Part shown: positions 7,491-18,594 of the stretch, piece by piece
How the letters are laid out: every line of letters starts with the position of its first letter
How positions within the stretch are numbered: position 1 is the stretch's first letter
Assembly (NCBI GenBank): GCA_945861245.1
Contig: CAMAUE010000024.1
Location: 1-47,221, forward strand
Source of the DNA: Singulisphaera sp. GP187
GTDB lineage: Bacteria > Planctomycetota > Planctomycetia > Gemmatales > Gemmataceae
Direction: 5' to 3'
DNA: 47,221 bases
Program-made: the position numbers and the translations under genes
The notes under the pieces: model-generated
The model's database searches: none
What the model saw: only the letters and a program-made list of their open reading frames with translations
Told to the model about the DNA's origin: nothing

Positions 7491-10400
7491 ATGTTCCCAT
7501 TGGCAAACCGCGACGCCTTCTCGGATAGTCTCATGACGCACGACGAACGCTTTCCTGGTATCGACGAGCGGATCGCCTTCTCGGCGCTACTGGGCTATCT
7601 CAACTTCTCGACTGGCAAATCCGATCCCCGATTCCAGAAGCAATTCCACGACGCCTGGGCTTTCATCACGGAACACGGCTCGGAGAAACCTTGGCAGGAT
7701 ATCCCAACCTTGTTGCGTGATCGCCTGGAGAAGTTGCGTCAGTCCGGTGCGGCGGCGTTTGCCGACTCCAGCCAGGCCGACGCCGTTATCGCCATCGCCT
7801 TCCACAACCTGCCCGCCGCTTACCGCGTGTTCCACGCGGACCTGCTCGGCCACGTCGCCGACTCGGACCTTTGGCAGCCGTTCTTCTTATTGCGCACTTG
7901 TGAATCCGTGCTAAGCCAGCGCGGGCCGTGGGACGAAATCAAACGCATCACAGACGACGCGCTCAAACAACTCAACGATTACGTCGGCCATCGACCCATT
8001 CCGATTCTCGAAAATGAGCGGCGAGGCGAAATTTATCCGCACGAGCGAATCCGCCCGGTGCCGCTCTATATTCGTGAAATCGGTGCATCCGTCGGCCCCT
8101 ATCGGCAGATTGTCGAGATCGCGATAAAGATCCTCGCCGACACGCCCGATGATATTCGTTCGGACGCATTCTTCGAACTCGACCTGCTCGACGAATTGGC
8201 GCTCGATCCACGGGCATATGACTTCAACCATCCAGCCGATAAACGGCCCAACTATTGCTTCGGCGAGTGGGATCCACACTTTCTCGACAACCAGGGCCGG
8301 TATCGCCGCTTCGTCTTAAGGCAGGTGCTGCTCACCGGGCTATTGCGGCGATCCAAGCTCGGCCCGAACAGCGAGGAGATGATCTTTGAATCTGCGGCCG
8401 TGCTGGCGGGCACAATCCTGATGGCCTCGGCAGTGTGCGGGTCGACGCCACAATCTCACGATTCTACGGTGACGCTGGCAAACCTTGTGCCTCGCGTCGC
8501 CAAGATGCGCGAGTCGTTTTACGCCTATTTGTTGCCGACGATAAAGGGCAAACACGCGGAACGTTTGCAGAAGGAAGCCAAGCAACTCAAGCAACCGTTC
8601 GGCGGCGTGCGTCAGGCGCTGAATCAGCATCTCGCGAATCAGCGAGCCTTGCAGTTGCAGCAGCGGCATTTGGCCGAGTTGCTCGCCGAGATCGGTTACG
8701 CCGACGCCGCCCGACGCCAGGCGGCGCGCATTCCGGTTGTGTCGGTGCGTGTGCAGACCGAAATGCAGTGCCTGTTGACGACAGGCCGAATCATGGTCGA
8801 GCAAGGCCGACTTCCCGAGGCCGCCAAGCTGTTGCCTCATATCGAGGATTTGCTTAAGCGAGGCATCCTGTGCGGCGCGCTGCCCGATCCGTGGAATATT
8901 CTCGGCTTTGCTGGTCAATATCCGCGTTTTCAAGCCGTCGAGGATGCCGTGCGCGACATCCGTATCGACGACTTGATTCATTTAGTCGATCAGCTCTTCA
9001 ATCTCTATGCTCGCATGTTGAGCGAAGGCGCCTACGCCGGCACGTTTAAGCCTGACAAAGACCTGGCCAAGGAAATGCACCGCCTGGCAGAATGGTGGGA
9101 TCGCTTCGCTACGACGACGGTGAACGACATCGAACATGTGCATGGCGCCGAGGCGACGCAGTCGGCGGAACATGTCGCGCGTTCGTTGACACGCTGGCGC
9201 GAGCGCGGCGGCGGAGCGGCGGACCTCGCCTTTTGGCGCGATCAGATCGACGGCTTCCGCTCGCCCAAGGCGTTCGCCCTCGTCGTCGAAGCCCTTCTGG
9301 CCAAACGCGACTTTCGCGCGTCGGCTTCGCTCTTAGTGACCTGGCTTGGCCAAAGCGACAAGACTCCCCTGGATCAAGGCGAACACTCGTTCCACCCGCT
9401 CGCGCTGCGTTGGATGCTCGGCATTAGTCTTGCCATCGGCGAAGCAGAAAACGTCGCCGCCAAATGCTCGCTGCTTGAACTCAGTATCAAATTCTTCGAC
9501 TACCTCGAAGCCAACGCCGACGAATCGTGGAATGTGCCGCGTCTTGATCTGCTCGGCGTCGGCGAGGACGCGGTCGAAGACAATGGCGAAACTCTTGACG
9601 CTGACGCTGAAGACGACGACATCTACGGTGCCGCGTATGACGACATGACCTATCAAGATTCGACGGACGACGAGGTCGAAGGTTCGGTCATGGATGCCGC
9701 CCCGGTGCAGGGGTTCGACCTCGGATACGAAGCGGAACGCCTCGAAAAGCGGCTGCAATTCCTGTCCACGCTGGCCAGGCTTTGGAACATCGCCGCACGC
9801 ACGTTGCAAGCCGAGGTCGGCGTCGTGTCGACGGCGCCGAGCGCGGTGAGCACCTGGCTCAAACGCGCCCAACAGAACGATCGCGAGCTGCGTGACCTGC
9901 TGCAACGAATTCACGATCACGACATACCCAAGCCCACCGGCGCTTTCGACGGCATGAGCGCCTACGAACGCCAACGCAGCGCCAAGGAACGCCTGCTCAA
10001 TCAAGCCATCGCCACCTGTCTCGACCATGCCCTCGCGCTCGGCGCGATGAGCGGATTGCTCGAGCGCGGCGAGCCGAATTACGACGGCGAATCGTGGCAT
10101 CCGTTCGCGCTGCAGCTCGAACACGCGTTGATGCATGCCGAGGTCGAGGCCGCCCGCGACATTCTGCCGCGGTTCCTGGATCGTTTCGGCGGCGAGCCGT
10201 TGTTGTACACGCCGCTCGCGCAGGGCGGTCATCCGCACCTGATTCTGCGTGCCAGCCTCGCGCAGATGATGCTCCGCGGGCTGGTGCACAATCTGCCCAA
10301 GCAAGGCATGATCCGCGAGACCTATCAACTGCTGCGTTTCGCCCGTTCGATGGAAGCCAACCAAACGCTCAGCGGTCCGCGCATCACCGAGTACGATCGC

Positions 10401-11456
10401 CTCTTCCAGTTCGGCCTGCAAGCCGCGGTGGAAGCGGTAATGGCCGGCGCCAGGCACGAAGCGATTTCATCGGATCGTTTGATGACCGCGCTGGAAACAA
10501 TCGTCGAGCCTTTCGCAGTCACCTGGCGCGATCACAGCCAAACCTTGCGGGTCGCCACGCTCGAATTGGTTACCCATGAACGCGATTGGCTGAAACTCAT
10601 CGACTTCATCAAACGTTATGGCCGCGAGTTGTTTCACGCCCGCTTTCTGGCGATGGGCAACCTGCGCGGCATATTGCTTCGCGGCGTCGGCCAATATCTA
10701 CGCGACATTCAGGAAGAGCCGGACCCGCTCAGGCCATTGAAACTGGTGGACGATCTCGACAAGACGATCTCGCGCGAGGATGCCGAGCGCACGCTGCAAG
10801 TGATTTTGCAAACGCTCGTCGAAAACTACGACCATCTGCGCGACTACAACGCCACGACTACGCAATCGGACTATGGCGAGAATATCTACCGTCTATTCGA
10901 CTACCTGCGTTTGAAATCCCGCTACGACCGTGCCGCCTGGCTGCTCAAGCCGCTCAGCATCGTCCACGAAGTGCTCGCACGCCGCGATGGGACGGCGGCG
11001 GCGCTCTGGCGCAAACGCGTCGAAGCGATCACCGAGGACAGCGCGGACAGGTATGTCCAAGATTTGGCAAAACTCGAACGCTCACACGGCATCCGCCTGG
11101 CCACGATCCGGGACCGCATCGATGAACGCTTCGTCAAGCCAATGGTCATCGATCACCTCTGTGCCTTGATCGAACCCGCCATCGAAGACGCAAAGAAGCC
11201 GCGCGATCCCGATGACATCTCGCCGCTTGAAAAAGAACTCGCGCCCTTCGCAAACACGCCCAGCGGCGTCGGCCTCGATCTGCCCCCGTGGCTGGTGCGA
11301 CTCGCAAACGAGTTGGAGCGTGTTGAAGCGACGCAGTCGGACCTCAGTCATCTCGCAGAGACGGCGTTTCATGTGCCGCAAGTCGATGTGCCGTTCGCGT
11401 TTCTTGTCGAGCAAATGGCCGACTGGGAGAAGCGCATTCGCGACGAAGAGACTTGA
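7491..11456 (+). CDS. Very large protein of unknown function (about 1,321 aa)
   Basis: I do not recognise a characterised domain. The protein is soluble-looking, without signal peptide or membrane segment. Most of it reads as amphipathic helices rich in Leu, Ala, Arg and Glu, which suggests an alpha-solenoid or TPR-like scaffold. A strongly acidic low-complexity stretch lies around 9540-9700 (for example GETLDADAEDDDIYG) and probably forms a flexible linker between two helical halves. The frame is open from 7233, but the hairpin at 7401-7458 makes that start unlikely. ATG 7491 or ATG 7533 are better candidates; neither has a strong ribosome binding site. The gene stands alone, with DUF1559 upstream and a separate secreted protein downstream. 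Confidence 0.8.
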   Translation: MFPLANRDAFSDSLMTHDERFPGIDERIAFSALLGYLNFSTGKSDPRFQKQFHDAWAFITEHGSEKPWQDIPTLLRDRLEKLRQSGAAAFADSSQADAVIAIAFHNLPAAYRVFHADLLGHVADSDLWQPFFLLRTCESVLSQRGPWDEIKRITDDALKQLNDYVGHRPIPILENERRGEIYPHERIRPVPLYIREIGASVGPYRQIVEIAIKILADTPDDIRSDAFFELDLLDELALDPRAYDFNHPADKRPNYCFGEWDPHFLDNQGRYRRFVLRQVLLTGLLRRSKLGPNSEEMIFESAAVLAGTILMASAVCGSTPQSHDSTVTLANLVPRVAKMRESFYAYLLPTIKGKHAERLQKEAKQLKQPFGGVRQALNQHLANQRALQLQQRHLAELLAEIGYADAARRQAARIPVVSVRVQTEMQCLLTTGRIMVEQGRLPEAAKLLPHIEDLLKRGILCGALPDPWNILGFAGQYPRFQAVEDAVRDIRIDDLIHLVDQLFNLYARMLSEGAYAGTFKPDKDLAKEMHRLAEWWDRFATTTVNDIEHVHGAEATQSAEHVARSLTRWRERGGGAADLAFWRDQIDGFRSPKAFALVVEALLAKRDFRASASLLVTWLGQSDKTPLDQGEHSFHPLALRWMLGISLAIGEAENVAAKCSLLELSIKFFDYLEANADESWNVPRLDLLGVGEDAVEDNGETLDADAEDDDIYGAAYDDMTYQDSTDDEVEGSVMDAAPVQGFDLGYEAERLEKRLQFLSTLARLWNIAARTLQAEVGVVSTAPSAVSTWLKRAQQNDRELRDLLQRIHDHDIPKPTGAFDGMSAYERQRSAKERLLNQAIATCLDHALALGAMSGLLERGEPNYDGESWHPFALQLEHALMHAEVEAARDILPRFLDRFGGEPLLYTPLAQGGHPHLILRASLAQMMLRGLVHNLPKQGMIRETYQLLRFARSMEANQTLSGPRITEYDRLFQFGLQAAVEAVMAGARHEAISSDRLMTALETIVEPFAVTWRDHSQTLRVATLELVTHERDWLKLIDFIKRYGRELFHARFLAMGNLRGILLRGVGQYLRDIQEEPDPLRPLKLVDDLDKTISREDAERTLQVILQTLVENYDHLRDYNATTTQSDYGENIYRLFDYLRLKSRYDRAAWLLKPLSIVHEVLARRDGTAAALWRKRVEAITEDSADRYVQDLAKLERSHGIRLATIRDRIDERFVKPMVIDHLCALIEPAIEDAKKPRDPDDISPLEKELAPFANTPSGVGLDLPPWLVRLANELERVEATQSDLSHLAETAFHVPQVDVPFAFLVEQMADWEKRIRDEET

Positions 11457-11536
11457 GCGCCCCCAAATTCCAGGAACTTTCGTGCCGAGTCGCGCGATGA
11501 TGATTATCATGATTTGAAGTTCGTAATTGATCGTAA

Positions 11537-11610
11537 GGTGCGTCAAGCGTCAGCGCCGACGCACCACACCTTGGAATGAATGGTGCGTCGGCGCTGACGC
11601 TTGACACACC
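11537..11610. repeat. Long hairpin with 30-bp arms
   Basis: Arms 11537-11566 and 11581-11610 are complementary with one mismatch around a 14-nt loop; the core is GTCAAGCGTCAGCGCCGACG. It begins 81 bp after the stop of the large unknown gene and could act as its transcription end structure, although no T-run follows. Confidence 0.85.
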
Positions 11611-11618
11611 CTAGGATC

Positions 11619-11658
11619 TGAGGGCCGATCGGCGCCCTTCGTTGGCGCTCAGGCTCGG
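11619..11658. repeat. Half copy of the AGCCGGAGCGCCAGCG hairpin family
   Basis: This stretch resembles one arm of the hairpin at 43059-43127 (GCGCCCTTCGTTGGCGCTC here, GGCCCTTCGCTGGCGCTCC there) but lacks a facing second arm. It may be a remnant of a degraded repeat. Confidence 0.5.
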
Positions 11659-11696
11659 ACAATGAAACCATAGTTTCGGCTGAAAGAGGACACTTC

Positions 11697-12533
11697 ATGT
11701 TTCGCAAAACGCTGCCTGTGTTCATCGTCTTGGTAACCGGCTCATTGCTGTGGACACATCGAGACCAAGCTCCCGCCCAAGGCAAAAAGGACGATCTCGG
11801 CAAACAAGTTCAAACGCTGAAAAAAACAGTCGCCGATCGCGATCAGGCGATTCTCAAACTCGAAGCCCAAATCCAAAAGCTCAAACTCAACGACGTTCGC
11901 GACGACGGGAAAATGGCCCAGCTTCAACAACGCATCAAGCAGTTGGAGAGCGAACTCAAGGGCAAGAAAACCACGCCCACAGGTGACAAGAACACCACCG
12001 AGAAATTGAAGAAGGATCTGGCGGCGGCGAACAAATCGATCAAGGACAAGGACGACCTCATCGCCACGCTGCAAAACGCCAGTCCCAAATCAACCGCCGA
12101 TTTGGCCAAGGAAATCGTCAGCCTGCGGCGCAAAGCGAAAGAATTCGACGCCGTAATAAAGGCGCCGTTCGTGCATTCCTTGGTCCTCAAAACCAAGACG
12201 GAAGCCTCGTCCGAGCAGGTCAAAGCGATCACCGACGAAGTCCTGAAAACGCTCCCGCAAATCGAAGGCGTTCGCGGCGTCTGGCTGGGCAAACCCGCGG
12301 AATTTGGCACGCCCGGTCTCGCCCAGAAAGGATACCAGGTCGGCGTGGTCGTCCTGCTCGAAAACGCTGAGACACTCGACAAATTCCTCGCCGATCCGTT
12401 GCACAAACAGTTCACCGACAAACTCGGCGACTCCTGGGAACGCCCTGTCGTTTATGATTTCGTCCGCGAGTCGGAAATGCCGAAGAAGGCCGATCCGAAG
12501 AAAAAGGATACCAAAAAGAAAGCTGCGGAGTAG
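11697..12533 (+). CDS. Secreted coiled-coil protein with C-terminal Dabb domain (278 aa)
   Basis: An N-terminal Sec-type signal (about 1-28, hydrophobic FIVLVTGSLLW) is followed by a long charged coiled coil (about 32-150), rich in heptad Leu/Lys/Glu. The last 110 residues resemble the Dabb stress-responsive alpha/beta-barrel domain (PF07876): FVHSLVLKTK at its first strand, a helix with DEVLKTLPQIEGV, and LENAETLDKFLADPLHKQF before the final strand. Dabb proteins are normally small cytoplasmic dimers, so the fusion to an exported coiled coil is unusual. AGAGGA precedes the ATG. The CAP-domain gene begins 5 bp after the stop, so the two are probably co-transcribed. The function is unknown. 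Confidence 0.8.
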   Translation: MFRKTLPVFIVLVTGSLLWTHRDQAPAQGKKDDLGKQVQTLKKTVADRDQAILKLEAQIQKLKLNDVRDDGKMAQLQQRIKQLESELKGKKTTPTGDKNTTEKLKKDLAAANKSIKDKDDLIATLQNASPKSTADLAKEIVSLRRKAKEFDAVIKAPFVHSLVLKTKTEASSEQVKAITDEVLKTLPQIEGVRGVWLGKPAEFGTPGLAQKGYQVGVVVLLENAETLDKFLADPLHKQFTDKLGDSWERPVVYDFVRESEMPKKADPKKKDTKKKAAE

Positions 12534-12538
12534 CGACC

Positions 12539-13030
12539 ATGGCACGAATCTTGGCGATGATCGGATGGACGTTCGTCCTGGCGGCGGCGGGCGTTTCGCT
12601 TTCTGCCGGCGAGAAGCCCGCCCCATTCAAAAGCACGGCGGACGAAGTCAAAGTCTTCGAACTGACGAATGCTGAACGCAAGAAGAAGGACGCCCGCCCG
12701 CTCGCCCTCAATATCGCGCTCAGCAAACTCGCGCGTGCTCACTCCGAGAACATGGCCCGCCAAGGAAAGATGGAGCACACGCTCGACGACAAGTCGCCGT
12801 TCGACCGCATGCGTGATGCGAAGTACCTATTCCTTCGTGCCGGCGAAAACATCGGCATGGGCGAGGACGGGATTACCATCGAGATGATTATCGAAGCCTG
12901 GATGGATTCCGATGGCCATCGGAAGAATATATTGGAGATTGAATACACGGAGATCGGCGTCGGCGTTACCAAGGATAAGAAGGGCGATACGTACTACACG
13001 CAGGTTTTTGCCAAGCCGCGGAAGGGATAG
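12539..13030 (+). CDS. Secreted CAP (SCP/PR-1-like) domain protein (163 aa)
   Basis: A signal peptide (about 1-23) is followed by a single CAP domain (PF00188). Recognisable features are FELTNAERKK near 41-50, the helix LSKLARAHSENMARQGKM with His at the expected position, RAGENIGMG near 101-109, WMDSDGHRKNIL near 121-132, and the strand TYYTQVFAK close to the end. Bacterial CAP proteins are extracellular or envelope proteins, some linked to spore, lipid or peptide binding; this one has no extra domain to narrow the role. The ATG lies 5 bp after the previous stop, with GGAG overlapping that stop, consistent with translational coupling. Confidence 0.9.
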   Translation: MARILAMIGWTFVLAAAGVSLSAGEKPAPFKSTADEVKVFELTNAERKKKDARPLALNIALSKLARAHSENMARQGKMEHTLDDKSPFDRMRDAKYLFLRAGENIGMGEDGITIEMIIEAWMDSDGHRKNILEIEYTEIGVGVTKDKKGDTYYTQVFAKPRKG

Positions 13031-13034
13031 GCGA

Positions 13035-13097
13035 TTCCGCTTGCGGCTTAGCGCTCGCATGAGGGTACGGCATGTGAGCGCTAAGCCGCAAGCGGAA
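13035..13097. terminator. GCTTGCGG-family hairpin between convergent genes
   Basis: Perfect 22-bp arms (13035-13056 and 13076-13097) enclose a 19-nt loop. It lies 4 bp after the CAP gene stop and 11 bp from the rpoD stop, which converge on it. The location suits a bidirectional terminator, although no T-run follows on either side, so this role is inferred. Confidence 0.65.
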
Positions 13098-13108
13098 AAC
13101 AGTAGGAA

Positions 13109-14794
<1,686 letters not shown>

Positions 14795-14879
14795 TCTTTC
14801 CTCCGTGGTGTAACAGGAGTCGAAAGTCGTAGGTCGGGAGTTCGCCGAGGCGCGGTTTTTCATCCGTGCGTGCGCCTGT

Positions 14880-16697
14880 TTAATGGCTCCCGCGACTTGT
14901 GAGGTCTCGTAATTGCCGCAGTAGATCGAGATTGGTCGATTCATCGACGGCTCCCTGCAACTGTGTTAGAATGGCCTGTTTGCGCCGCTCCATTGAGCGT
15001 TCGCGAAACCGCGCAAGTACCTTTTGGAACGTAAATCGCCGATCGGGATAATCGAGCCCGCGATCGTAAAGCTCGCGGCATTTATCCCACACGCGCACGT
15101 TGTCCAGGCGTGGTTGCAGATGATCGAGGTCCGGCGGTTGCCCTTCGGCATGGAGGCTGTAAAGAGCCTCGATTACTTTGCGAAGACCAGGATGCTCTAC
15201 ATCGGTCGGCGGAATCTCCGCCACCGCGCCGGGAACGAGCGCAGGCTCGGCCAACAGCAGTTCCAACAATTCGATCTCATGCCGCGCCGCCCGCGCGGTC
15301 TGGGGTTCGGACACTGGGGGAACGGTGCTCGACGCCACGGCAGCTGGCCTTGGCGCTTCGCGCGATTCCGATGTCTTGCGGTTGGCCCGCAACTCCTTCA
15401 ATCGAGTCCATACGGTTTCCTCCTTGATACTCAAACGTTGGGCGATCCGGTTTACCATCAGGTCGGTCTTGACCGAGCTTTCGCTGGGCGACATCGCCAT
15501 GATGCCCAGCATCTCCTCGGCGGCGAGACGTTTGCCGTCAACTCCGTTGGCGGCATGTTTCGCCCAGGCACGCTGCAATTTGTACTCGAACACGTCGACG
15601 GCCTGTTCAAGGGCCAGGCGGAACGGCTCAGGGCCGCGCGCCACGAGTAAATCGCACGGGTCGAGTCCTTCGGGCAGCGTGGCGATGCGCAAATCGAGGT
15701 CGTGGGTGACGAAGACCTCGAGTGCGCGATCCACACCGGCGTCGCCGCCGGCGTCTGCATCAAAAACCAACACGACGCGGGACGACACACCACGCAGTTT
15801 CTTGATGTGTCGCGCGTTCAATGCCGTCCCCATCGTGGCAACCACTTGGCCTACGCCATGCTGGTGCGCCATGAGGACATCGGTGTATCCTTCGACGATG
15901 GCGAGATACCCCGCCTTTCCTGCCGCCTGCCGGGCCGCGTCGATCCCATAAAGCAGGTCGCTCTTTGAAAAAAGCGAAGTTTCCGCCGAATTGTAATATT
16001 TCGGCGGCGGTCGATCAGCCGATACTGGTGATGAAGGCAGAATGCGCCCGCCAAATCCGACGGTGCGTGATTGAATATCGCGAATCGGGAAGATCACCCG
16101 ATCGCGAAATCGATCGTAATACCCGCTGCCCTCGTTCCGTTTCGCAATCAAACCAACTGTCTCAAGCATGTCTGCGGAAATCTTGGCGATGAGGGCACGC
16201 TGCACTAGCCATCCGCCCGTGCCTGGAGCATAACCCAAACCGAACGCCCGCACGGTTTCGCCTGTCAGCTTGCGTTCGCCGAGGTACTTCCGTGCCATCG
16301 CAGCCTCGGGCGCCTCGAAATAGCATTCCCGAAACTGCTCCGCAGCCCACCTCATTACGTCAAGCATACCCGCACGACTGGGTCCTGTCGGTTTTTTTTG
16401 AATTTTTTCTAAAGAAATCCCGGCCTGTCGTGCGAGAAGTTCCAACGCTTCGGGAAAACTGATTTTTTCAAACTCTTGGACGAAGTCGAAGACATCGCCG
16501 TGTTTGCCACACGACCAACAGCGATAACGCTGCCGGCGCGGATCGACATCGAACGACGGCCGATGGTCGTCGTGAAACGGACAAATGCCTTTGAACGTGG
16601 GACCGAGCGGGCGCAGACTGATGTAGCGCCCGACGACATCGGCGATGTCGCTGGCGTCCTTGACTTGCTGTTTCAGTGCGGCCCGATCGTCGTGCAC
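14880..16697 (-). CDS. dnaG: DNA primase DnaG (about 605 aa)
   Basis: DnaG synthesises RNA primers at the replication fork. The CHC2 zinc-binding domain is at the N terminus (CPFH at 39-42, CWSC at 60-63, with [10 protein letters not shown] after it). The TOPRIM catalytic core has [15 protein letters not shown] with the conserved Glu, and the acidic [13 protein letters not shown] motif. A C-terminal region of about 150 residues would be the helicase-binding part. No ATG fits the family N terminus, so I infer a GTG start at 16697, preceded by GGGTG. The frame is open up to 16958, but those 87 residues are Arg/Ser-rich and unlike primases. It is probably transcribed with rpoD from the promoter at 16993-17021. 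Confidence 0.95.
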   Translation of the reverse strand: MHDDRAALKQQVKDASDIADVVGRYISLRPLGPTFKGICPFHDDHRPSFDVDPRRQRYRCWSCGKHGDVFDFVQEFEKISFPEALELLARQAGISLEKIQKKPTGPSRAGMLDVMRWAAEQFRECYFEAPEAAMARKYLGERKLTGETVRAFGLGYAPGTGGWLVQRALIAKISADMLETVGLIAKRNEGSGYYDRFRDRVIFPIRDIQSRTVGFGGRILPSSPVSADRPPPKYYNSAETSLFSKSDLLYGIDAARQAAGKAGYLAIVEGYTDVLMAHQHGVGQVVATMGTALNARHIKKLRGVSSRVVLVFDADAGGDAGVDRALEVFVTHDLDLRIATLPEGLDPCDLLVARGPEPFRLALEQAVDVFEYKLQRAWAKHAANGVDGKRLAAEEMLGIMAMSPSESSVKTDLMVNRIAQRLSIKEETVWTRLKELRANRKTSESREAPRPAAVASSTVPPVSEPQTARAARHEIELLELLLAEPALVPGAVAEIPPTDVEHPGLRKVIEALYSLHAEGQPPDLDHLQPRLDNVRVWDKCRELYDRGLDYPDRRFTFQKVLARFRERSMERRKQAILTQLQGAVDESTNLDLLRQLRDLTSRGSH

Positions 16698-17191
16698 GGC
16701 GCACCCGTGGAATCGAATGGCAAAAGCGGAAGAACTGCGGCGCACGTTCGACGAAGCGAAATGCGCAGCCCGAGTCGAACGACGGCTTTGTAAAGGCGCG
16801 AACGACGTAATATCAGTATATGTGTTTGAGACGGGCACGTAGGGGCTTCCCTTCCTTGGGTAGCAACAAATGTTCCGTGTCTTTCCCCGCACAATCGTCA
16901 AGATCCGCCCAGATGATGATCTTGACCTATCCACTGTCGATTTCTGAAATCGACGCACGCCAGCTGATTCAATTTGCTATTGATCTTTTTTGATTGTAGG
17001 CGTTGAAAGAATCCAAGTCAAGTCAAGAGGGGAGGAATTTTCTTGATAGGACGATTGTGACCCAGGCGGCTCGATGTGCTGATTTCGGAGAAGATTGAGC
17101 TTTTCGCCGATGACCGCGGATAACCTTCAGCGCGCCAGCGAATTACACATTCAATCATTTTCGCAACAGATATGATTGGCCAGTTGCGCCA
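16698..17191. other. Intergenic region upstream of dnaG
   Basis: About 490 bp without a convincing gene. It contains the dnaG-rpoD promoter at 16993-17021 and a leader of roughly 290 nt to the inferred dnaG start. A short inverted repeat with TCAAGATC and GATCTTGA arms lies at about 16898-16926 within the leader. The remainder, up to the MFS gene stop at 17192, shows no clear terminator. Confidence 0.6.
16993..17021 (-). promoter_or_regulatory. Sigma-70 promoter for dnaG-rpoD
   Basis: Read on the minus strand, a -35 box TTGACT (17021-17016) is separated by exactly 17 bp from a -10 box TACAAT (16998-16993). Each hexamer differs from consensus at one position. The TTGACT is itself duplicated in TTGACTTGACT. 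Transcription would start near 16986, leaving a leader of about 290 nt before the inferred GTG of dnaG. Confidence 0.7.
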
Positions 17192-18481
17192 TCACGCCTC
17201 GAAATTCGCCGGCCGCCGCAGCTTCGCACATACGCCGACGGCGATGATAAGCAATACTCCCGACAGATAAAATGCGTAGTGCAGGATACCCTGATCGCGC
17301 AGATAGCTGGCGATTTGCACGACGCCGAAGGCCAGGCCCCAGCCGATGAAGACCAGGCCGTAGTTGAAGCCGAGGTTCTTCGAGCCGAAGAAGTCGGCGG
17401 TGAACGCGGGCAGGAGCGCAAGCCCGCCGCCGTACTGCCAGTAGGCCACGCCGACGACGATGAATAAGGCCCAGACGTTCTTCGTGTCCATCACGTACGG
17501 CGTTGCGAGCAGGCAGATCGCCGAGATGAGGCCGTTGATGATGTAGGCGTTGGTTCGTCCGATAGCGTCGGAGTATCTTCCGGTTCCGACACGGCCCGTG
17601 GCGTTGATGAATCCACCGAACGCGGCGAGCAGCCAGGAGTTGGCGGCGAAGAACTCCACATCCTTCGCCGTGCTACTTAGAATCGGCGCTGCGAAGCCGA
17701 TCACGAGCAGGCCCGATTGCGCCGAGCCAAGGAAGAGAAACACTAGCGCGTAGAACTGCCAAGTTCTGAGCATGGCCGAGGCAGGCCAATCGGCGCGTGG
17801 CGGCGGTGTATTTTGAACGGTCGCGCCGACCCGTCCTGGGGGAATGTATCCGGCGGGCGGCCAAGAAAGCAACTGGCCGGCGATGACGACGACGACGGCG
17901 AAGAAGGTTCCCAGCACGATGAAGCTCTGCGAGATGCCATATCCGTCGATGAGCCAATTCGCCAGCGGCGCGATGTAGATCGCCGCGCCGCCATAACCGC
18001 CGACGACGATGCCGACGATCAGGCCGCGACGGTGCGGTCCGAACCATTTCACAGCGGCGGGCGTCGTGGCGGCGTAGGCCAACCCCATGCCGATGCCGCC
18101 GAGAATGCCGAACCCCAGGATCAGGCCGAGGTAGCTCTGCATCCAACCGGAGAGAATGCATCCCGCAGCCAGAAACAAGCCGCCCGCGGTGGCGCCGAGT
18201 TTCGGTCCGTAGCGATCTTGCAGCCTGCCGCCGACGATCATCACCAGCGCGAAGACGAAGCCGCAGATGGAATAAGCCAAGGTCGCCTGGAAATTTGAGA
18301 GGTAGTGCCAGCCCTCGTTTGCGCCGGTCATCGCCGTGCCGAAGAGTTTCTCGTCGCGCGGAACGAGGCTTTTGTTCCACACGCTCCAGGCGTAGAGGAT
18401 GCCGAGGCAGAGATTAATCGCCGTGCCCGCGAAGGTGACGACCCAGGCACGGGCGGGGAGTTGTTGCGAAACGGAATTCAT
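17192..18481 (-). CDS. MFS transporter, OFA (oxalate/formate antiporter-like) family (429 aa)
   Basis: This is a 12-segment major facilitator protein. The family opening is visible as LCLGILYAWSVWNKSLV near the first membrane segment, a feature of OFA-type carriers. Loop motifs such as GRLQDRYGPKLGA (between segments 2 and 3) and GRYSDAIGRTNAY (the equivalent loop in the second half) match the MFS pattern. OFA members carry small carboxylates such as oxalate, formate or lactate; the substrate here is not determined. The Met at 18481 is preferred over an upstream in-frame start, which would be translated through the terminator at 18502-18545. It lies downstream of the molybdenum hydroxylase operon but is separated from it by that terminator, so it is probably expressed independently. 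Confidence 0.88.
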   Translation of the reverse strand: MNSVSQQLPARAWVVTFAGTAINLCLGILYAWSVWNKSLVPRDEKLFGTAMTGANEGWHYLSNFQATLAYSICGFVFALVMIVGGRLQDRYGPKLGATAGGLFLAAGCILSGWMQSYLGLILGFGILGGIGMGLAYAATTPAAVKWFGPHRRGLIVGIVVGGYGGAAIYIAPLANWLIDGYGISQSFIVLGTFFAVVVVIAGQLLSWPPAGYIPPGRVGATVQNTPPPRADWPASAMLRTWQFYALVFLFLGSAQSGLLVIGFAAPILSSTAKDVEFFAANSWLLAAFGGFINATGRVGTGRYSDAIGRTNAYIINGLISAICLLATPYVMDTKNVWALFIVVGVAYWQYGGGLALLPAFTADFFGSKNLGFNYGLVFIGWGLAFGVVQIASYLRDQGILHYAFYLSGVLLIIAVGVCAKLRRPANFEA

Positions 18482-18501
18482 CGGGAGCTTTCGTTTGCGT
18501 G

Positions 18502-18545
18502 AAAAAAGCCCGCGTCGCGGTGGATTCAATCCGCGACGCGGGCTT
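18502..18545 (-). terminator. Rho-independent terminator of the molybdenum hydroxylase operon
   Basis: On the minus strand a 15-bp GC-rich stem (18545-18531 with 18520-18506, core CCCGCGTCGCGG) encloses a 10-nt loop and is followed directly by a run of six T (18507-18502). It lies 50 bp after the stop of the FAD-subunit gene and just before the MFS start. Confidence 0.9.
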
Positions 18546-18594
18546 CGGAGAGTAGGGCCACGCTCGCGCTCGCCAAAGGCGAGCGGCTAAACGC

